Positions 7,408 through 11,014 of a DNA stretch of 11,014 nucleotides are shown piece after piece. This DNA is from JAPHTQ01 sp050295975 (GTDB taxonomy: Bacteria > Pseudomonadota > Gammaproteobacteria > Thiohalomonadales > Thiohalomonadaceae). Position numbers and translations under genes: made by a program. Under the pieces are notes generated by a model. The model made no database searches. It was not told the DNA's origin and saw only the letters and a list, made by a program, of their open reading frames with translations. Position 1 is the first letter of the stretch. Each line of letters opens with the position of its first letter. Location: NCBI GenBank assembly GCA_050295975.1, contig JBNKQR010000076.1, positions 1-11,014 of the forward strand. The letters run 5' to 3'.

Positions 7408-8466
7408 ATGGGTATTTTTGGACGTTTTAAAGGCGCATTTTCGTACGACATCTCCATCGATCTCGGTACAGCGAACACTTTGGTCTATGTACGTGGTGAA
7501 GGAATCGTACTTAACGAGCCTTCGGTGGTGGCTATCCGTCAGGAGGCCGGACCAAACAGTCCGAAGCGAATTGCCGCTGTCGGCGCCGAGGCCAAGGCGA
7601 TGCTCGGACGCACTCCGGGGAACATCGTTGCCATCCGGCCGATGAAGGATGGTGTTATCGCTGATTTCACCGTCACCGAGAAAATGCTGCAGCATTTCAT
7701 CCGCAAGGTGCACGAAGATAAATCCAAGATATTCAAACCCAGTCCTCGGGTTCTGATCTGCGTCCCCTGCGGTGCCACCCAGGTGGAGCGCCGGGCAATC
7801 AAGGAGTCTGCTGCTGGTGCAGGCGCCCGTGAAGTTTATCTGATAGAAGAGCCGATGGCCGCTGCAGTCGGTGCCGGTATGCCCATCTCAGAGGCCAGTG
7901 GCTCCATGGTGCTGGATATTGGTGGCGGCACCACCGAGATCGCCGTGCTCTCTCTGAACGGCATCGTCTACTCCAACTCCGTACGCATCGGCGGTGACCG
8001 CTTTGATGAGGCCATCATCAGTTACGTCCGCCGCAACTACGGTACCCTGATCGGCGAATCAACTGCCGAGCGGATCAAGGAAGAGATTGGCACCGCCTAT
8101 CCGAGCGCCGAAGTGCGCGAGGCCGAGGTGCGTGGTCGTAACCTGGCTGAAGGTATTCCACGCAGCTTCACCTTGAACTCCAATGAAATCCTCGAAGCTC
8201 TGCAAGAGCCTCTGGCGGGAATCATCAGCGCGGTCAAGACTGCACTGGAACAGACCCCGCCGGAACTGGGTGCCGACATCGCCGAGCGCGGTATGGTCCT
8301 CACCGGTGGCGGCGCCCTGCTGCACGATCTGGATCGACTGTTGATGGAAGAGACCGGCTTGCCGGTGATCATTGCCGAGGACCCGCTGACCTGCGTAGCT
8401 CGTGGTGGCGGTCGAGCCCTTGAGCTTATGGATGAGCATGGTGGTGACATTTTTGCGCTGGAATAA
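7408..8466 (+). CDS. mreB: Rod-shape actin homologue MreB
   Basis: A bacterial actin that polymerises on the inner face of the cytoplasmic membrane and orients the lateral-wall synthesis machinery. The protein has 352 residues (E. coli 347). The N-terminal MGIFGRFKGAF is the amphipathic membrane-binding segment. The nucleotide site is intact: phosphate-1 loop DLGTANTLV (18-26), phosphate-2 loop DIGGGTTEIAV (170-180) and adenosine motif LTGGGALL (298-305). IEEPMAAAVGAG (146-157) is the conserved interdomain stretch. The upstream sequence AAAAGCGACGGCAACT has no good Shine-Dalgarno match, unusual for a protein expected to be abundant. This is the first gene of the rightward block; a hairpin separates it from mreC. 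Confidence 0.98.
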   Translation: MGIFGRFKGAFSYDISIDLGTANTLVYVRGEGIVLNEPSVVAIRQEAGPNSPKRIAAVGAEAKAMLGRTPGNIVAIRPMKDGVIADFTVTEKMLQHFIRKVHEDKSKIFKPSPRVLICVPCGATQVERRAIKESAAGAGAREVYLIEEPMAAAVGAGMPISEASGSMVLDIGGGTTEIAVLSLNGIVYSNSVRIGGDRFDEAIISYVRRNYGTLIGESTAERIKEEIGTAYPSAEVREAEVRGRNLAEGIPRSFTLNSNEILEALQEPLAGIISAVKTALEQTPPELGADIAERGMVLTGGGALLHDLDRLLMEETGLPVIIAEDPLTCVARGGGRALELMDEHGGDIFALE

Positions 8467-8474
8467 TCCCGTGC

Positions 8475-8497
8475 CGGGCGGCGAAGCTTGCCGCCCG
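8475..8497 (+). promoter_or_regulatory. Strong hairpin between mreB and mreC, no T-tract
   Basis: CGGGCGGC (8475-8482) pairs perfectly with GCCGCCCG (8490-8497) around a 7-base loop GAAGCTT. What follows (CAACCATAATCATTCC) is not a T-run, so this is not a classical terminator. It starts 9 bases after the mreB stop. A likely role is to protect the mreB 3' end or to mark an RNA processing site, so that mreB exceeds mreC and mreD; that is inference. Confidence 0.6.
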
Positions 8498-8524
8498 CAA
8501 CCATAATCATTCCATCTTCCTGCT

Positions 8525-8541
8525 GAGGGGGGTACACCATC
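8525..8541 (+). promoter_or_regulatory. mreC ribosome-binding site with non-standard ATC start
   Basis: The sequence GAGGGGGGTACACCATC matches the mreD site GAGGAGGGCACACCATG (9361-9377) at 14 of 17 positions, and one of the three differences is the last base of the start codon. It gives a strong Shine-Dalgarno at normal spacing, and fixes the mreC start position at 8539 despite the codon being ATC. Confidence 0.75.
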
Positions 8542-9378
8542 AAACAGCTGTTTGCCCGTGGTCCGTCGAATGGTGTGCGCATCACCGTACTCTTACTCGC
8601 CTCCATCTCCCTGATGACCCTGGATCACCGCCAGCATGCCCTGGAGGGTATCCGTTCCAGCATTTCCGTGGTGCTCTACCCGATTCAGTATCTGGTCAAT
8701 ATGCCCTTCTCCTTCACCGACTGGGCAGACGAAACCTTTACCAGCCATGAGAACCTGCTCAAGCAGAACGGAGAACTCCGCAGCAAACAACTGAAACTGG
8801 AGTTCCGTCTGCAGAAGCTGGAGGCACTGGAAACTGAAAACGAGCGGCTGCGCGCCCTGCTACAATCCTCTGACCGGCGCTGGGAGCGAGTGCTGATCGC
8901 CGAATTACTCTCAGTCGACTTCGACCCTTTCCGTCAGCAACTATTGCTCAACAAGGGCAGCAACAGTGACGTTTTTGTAGGCCACCCACTACTCGATGCC
9001 CACGGGGTGATGGGCCAGATAATCCACGTCTCACCTTTCACTAGCACCGCCATACTGATCACCGACCCCAGCCATGCGATTCCGGTTCAGATCAATCGCA
9101 ACGGTCTGCGCTCCATTGCTCTCGGTACTGGAGAGACTGATCGTCTCGACATACCCCATCTACCCAATAACGCCGACATCCGTGAAGGCGATCTGCTGAT
9201 CACCTCAGGCCTGGGCCTGCGCTTCCCGCCCGGGTATCCGGTCGCAACGGTTACCTCAATCACCCGTGATCCCAGCCAACCCTATGCCAGTATCAGTGCC
9301 CAACCACTGGCGCATCTGGATAGCGCGAGTGAGGTGTTACTGGTGTGGCCAGAGAAGAAAGAGGAGGGCACACCATGA
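8539..9378 (+). CDS. mreC: Rod-shape-determining protein MreC
   Basis: A bitopic inner-membrane protein whose periplasmic part binds PBP2 and activates elongasome wall synthesis. The protein has 279 residues from the proposed start. The N-terminus KQLFARGPSNGVR is the conserved cytoplasmic motif (E. coli begins MKPIFSRGPSLQIR). A TM helix follows at about 14-28, a coiled coil at about 70-109 (heptads through LEFRLQKLEALETENERLRALL), then the paired beta-barrel domains with GVMGQI, DPSHAIPVQI and TSGLGLRFPPGYPVA. It lacks the long Pro/Ala-rich tail of the 367-residue E. coli protein. An in-frame TGA stands at 8524; between it and 8575 there is no ATG, GTG or TTG. The ATC at 8539 fits both the family start and a strong ribosome site. 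A GTG start at 8575 would delete the RGPS motif (267 residues). The gene overlaps mreD by 4 bp (ATGA). Confidence 0.93.
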   Translation: MKQLFARGPSNGVRITVLLLASISLMTLDHRQHALEGIRSSISVVLYPIQYLVNMPFSFTDWADETFTSHENLLKQNGELRSKQLKLEFRLQKLEALETENERLRALLQSSDRRWERVLIAELLSVDFDPFRQQLLLNKGSNSDVFVGHPLLDAHGVMGQIIHVSPFTSTAILITDPSHAIPVQINRNGLRSIALGTGETDRLDIPHLPNNADIREGDLLITSGLGLRFPPGYPVATVTSITRDPSQPYASISAQPLAHLDSASEVLLVWPEKKEEGTP

Positions 9379-9863
9379 GGATGGCAAATCATCATGGTGG
9401 CGGGATCATCCTCCTCACCTTTATTGCCGCACTGATGCTGACGATGATGCCGCTGCCTGGCTGGGGAGAGTATCTACGCCCTGAGTGGGTCACCATGGTA
9501 TTGATCTACTGGTGTATGGCGCTACCGGAGCGGGTGGGCATCGGCTTCGGCTGGCTCGCCGGACTCCTGCTTGATGTGGTTCACGGTGCGGTGCTGGGCC
9601 AGTACGCCCTCGCCCTCGCCCTGGTCGCCTTTATCACCCTGCACCTGCACCAGCGCATGCGGGTCTATCCACTTGGGCAACAGGCCCTGTTAGTACTGCT
9701 GCTAGTGATGCTGCAACAAATGCTGGTGATCTGGGTTAACGGCTTCCTCGGTGAAACGCCGCGTGGATTACAACACTGGCTACCCGCCTTCGTAAGTATG
9801 CTGCTCTGGCCGTGGCTCTTCCTGATCCTGAGAGACGTACGCCGCAAGTTCCGGGTAGGCTGA
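9375..9863 (+). CDS. mreD: Rod-shape-determining membrane protein MreD
   Basis: A polytopic inner-membrane partner of MreC and the elongasome. The protein has 162 residues, the same length as E. coli MreD. There are five to six hydrophobic segments, with the conserved stretches RPEWVTMVLIYWCMALPERVGIGFGWLAGLLLDVVHGAVLGQYAL (about 34-78) and LPAFVSMLLWPWLFLILRDVRRKFRV at the end. I chose the ATG at 9375, preceded by GAGGAGGG within the end of mreC. The gene overlaps mreC (ATGA) and ends in TGATG, overlapping mrdA by one base, so translation is probably coupled through the three genes. Confidence 0.96.
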   Translation: MRMANHHGGGIILLTFIAALMLTMMPLPGWGEYLRPEWVTMVLIYWCMALPERVGIGFGWLAGLLLDVVHGAVLGQYALALALVAFITLHLHQRMRVYPLGQQALLVLLLVMLQQMLVIWVNGFLGETPRGLQHWLPAFVSMLLWPWLFLILRDVRRKFRVG

Positions 9864-11014
9864 TGAAGTCGGCACACACCTATATCAAGGACCCGTACCG
9901 GGAACGCCAGCTGTTTCTCAACCGCGCAATTATCGGTGCCGTCTTTTCCATTCTGCTGATACTCATTCTGGTAGCACGCATGTTCTACCTGGAGGTGTTG
10001 CGCCATGAACACTTCACTACTCTCTCCACCAATAACCGCGTCTCTCTGCAACCGATCCCCCCCACTCGCGGCTTGATCTACGACCGCAACGGGGTGCTAC
10101 TTGCGCAAAATCTGCCCACCTTCAGTCTGGAGATCGTGCAGGAACGAGTCGAGAACATGGAGGCAACCCTTAAGAGCATCGCCGAGCTAATTCATGTCAG
10201 CGACGATGATCTGGAGCGATTCCACGACGAATTGAAACGCAGCCGCCGCTTTGAGGCAGTGCCACTGCGCTTCCGCCTGAGTGACGAAGAGGTGGCGTTG
10301 ATAGCAGTTAACAACCACCGTCTGCCCGGTGTGGAGATCAACTCCATCCTGACCCGCCACTATCCTCTGGGTAATCTCACCGCTCATTCGGTCGGCTATG
10401 TCAGCCGCATCAATGAAAAGGAACTGAGAAAACTCGACGCTACCAACTATGCCGCCACCAACTACATCGGCAAGATCGGCGTGGAGAAGAGCTACGAACC
10501 ACTGTTGCACGGCAATGTCGGCTTTCAGCAGGTAGAAACCAATGCCCGTGGCCGAGTGCTGCGGGTGCTGGAGTACACCCCCCCGATGCCAGGACAAAAC
10601 CTCCGGCTCAATCTCGATATCGAACTGCAGCGTGCTGCGGAGAAGGCCTTCGGTAAAGAGCGCGGGGCCCTTGTAGCCATAGAACCAGGTACCGGTGCGG
10701 TACTCAGCCTGGTCAGTGTTCCCAGTTACGACCCCAACCTGTTTGTTAACGGCATCCCTCTGGCAGCCTATCAGTTACTCAGTACCTCCCACGACCAGCC
10801 GCTGTTCAATCGTGCCCTGCGTGGCCAGTATCCCCCAGGCTCTACCACCAAGCCCTTCATCGGCCTGGCCGGGCTGGAACTGGGTACTATCACCACCCTT
10901 GATACGGTCAACTGCACTGGCTACTACCTGCTGAAGAATGACGAACGCCACTACCGTGACTGGAAGAAACAGGGCCATGGTGTGATTGGTCTCACCCGAG
11001 CCATCGTTGAATCG
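9863..11014 (+). CDS. mrdA: Penicillin-binding protein 2 (transpeptidase), 3' end outside window
   Basis: The elongasome transpeptidase, which cross-links new lateral-wall peptidoglycan and is activated by MreC. The frame is open from the ATG at 9863 to the last base, giving the first 384 residues; E. coli PBP2 has 633. Short cytoplasmic N-terminus, TM helix at about 22-43, PBP dimerisation/pedestal domain with PIPPTRGLIYDRNGVLLAQN (about 64-83), and GKIGVEKSYEPLLHGNVG near 203-220. The transpeptidase domain starts at about 267 (GALVAIEPGTGAVLSLVSVPSYDPNLF) and contains the active-site motif S327-T-T-K330 in YPPGSTTKPF. The later SxN and KTG motifs lie beyond the window. The start overlaps the mreD stop; the GGGTAGG just upstream serves as ribosome site. 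The usual next gene would be rodA (mrdB), but it is not visible. Confidence 0.96.
   Translation, partial: MKSAHTYIKDPYRERQLFLNRAIIGAVFSILLILILVARMFYLEVLRHEHFTTLSTNNRVSLQPIPPTRGLIYDRNGVLLAQNLPTFSLEIVQERVENMEATLKSIAELIHVSDDDLERFHDELKRSRRFEAVPLRFRLSDEEVALIAVNNHRLPGVEINSILTRHYPLGNLTAHSVGYVSRINEKELRKLDATNYAATNYIGKIGVEKSYEPLLHGNVGFQQVETNARGRVLRVLEYTPPMPGQNLRLNLDIELQRAAEKAFGKERGALVAIEPGTGAVLSLVSVPSYDPNLFVNGIPLAAYQLLSTSHDQPLFNRALRGQYPPGSTTKPFIGLAGLELGTITTLDTVNCTGYYLLKNDERHYRDWKKQGHGVIGLTRAIVES

Noticed and set aside
9345..9374. mreD starting at 9345
   Set aside because: This adds ten residues inside the mreC end. The ATG at 9375 has a strong ribosome site and gives the usual 162-residue length.

Overview
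The window comes from a gammaproteobacterium. The protein sequences resemble Pseudomonas and purple-sulfur-bacterium types, and gatCAB lying back to back with mreBCD-mrdA is an arrangement I know from Pseudomonas. Carriage of GatCAB suggests that this organism makes Asn-tRNA(Asn), Gln-tRNA(Gln) or both by transamidation, as many gammaproteobacteria outside the enterics do. All of this is core chromosome. I see no phage, transposase, CRISPR array, toxin-antitoxin pair or recognisable defence island, and no undescribed multi-gene system.

Layout. Positions 1-255 hold no convincing protein gene. They contain two near-identical intrinsic terminators with UUCG loops, inside a 48-50 bp direct repeat about 150 bp apart. 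A leftward block follows, on the minus strand and read from right to left: gatC, gatA, gatB, hslO (Hsp33), an MscK-like mechanosensitive channel and a small lipoprotein. A 143-bp divergent intergenic region (7265-7407) separates gatC from the rightward block mreB, mreC, mreD and mrdA (PBP2, cut off by the window end). The mrdA reading frame is open to the last base.

How the genes work together. MreB filaments, MreC, MreD and PBP2 form the core of the elongasome, which guides lateral-wall peptidoglycan synthesis. GatCAB amidates misacylated tRNA. Hsp33 is a redox-switched holdase chaperone. The MscK-like channel would relieve osmotic downshock. The leftward genes look like one housekeeping run with a possible break around hslO. 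The lipoprotein sits close behind the channel gene and may be cotranscribed with it.

The points most worth a second look are: (1) mreC has no ATG, GTG or TTG where its conserved N-terminus should start, only an ATC placed exactly like the ATG of mreD behind an almost identical ribosome-binding site; (2) a GCAAAG-rich inverted-repeat element between gatB and hslO appears to supply the hslO ribosome-binding site; (3) a strong hairpin without a T-tract lies between mreB and mreC; (4) the duplicated terminators at the left edge may bracket a small RNA gene; (5) the gat/mre divergent region contains inverted repeats that look like operators.
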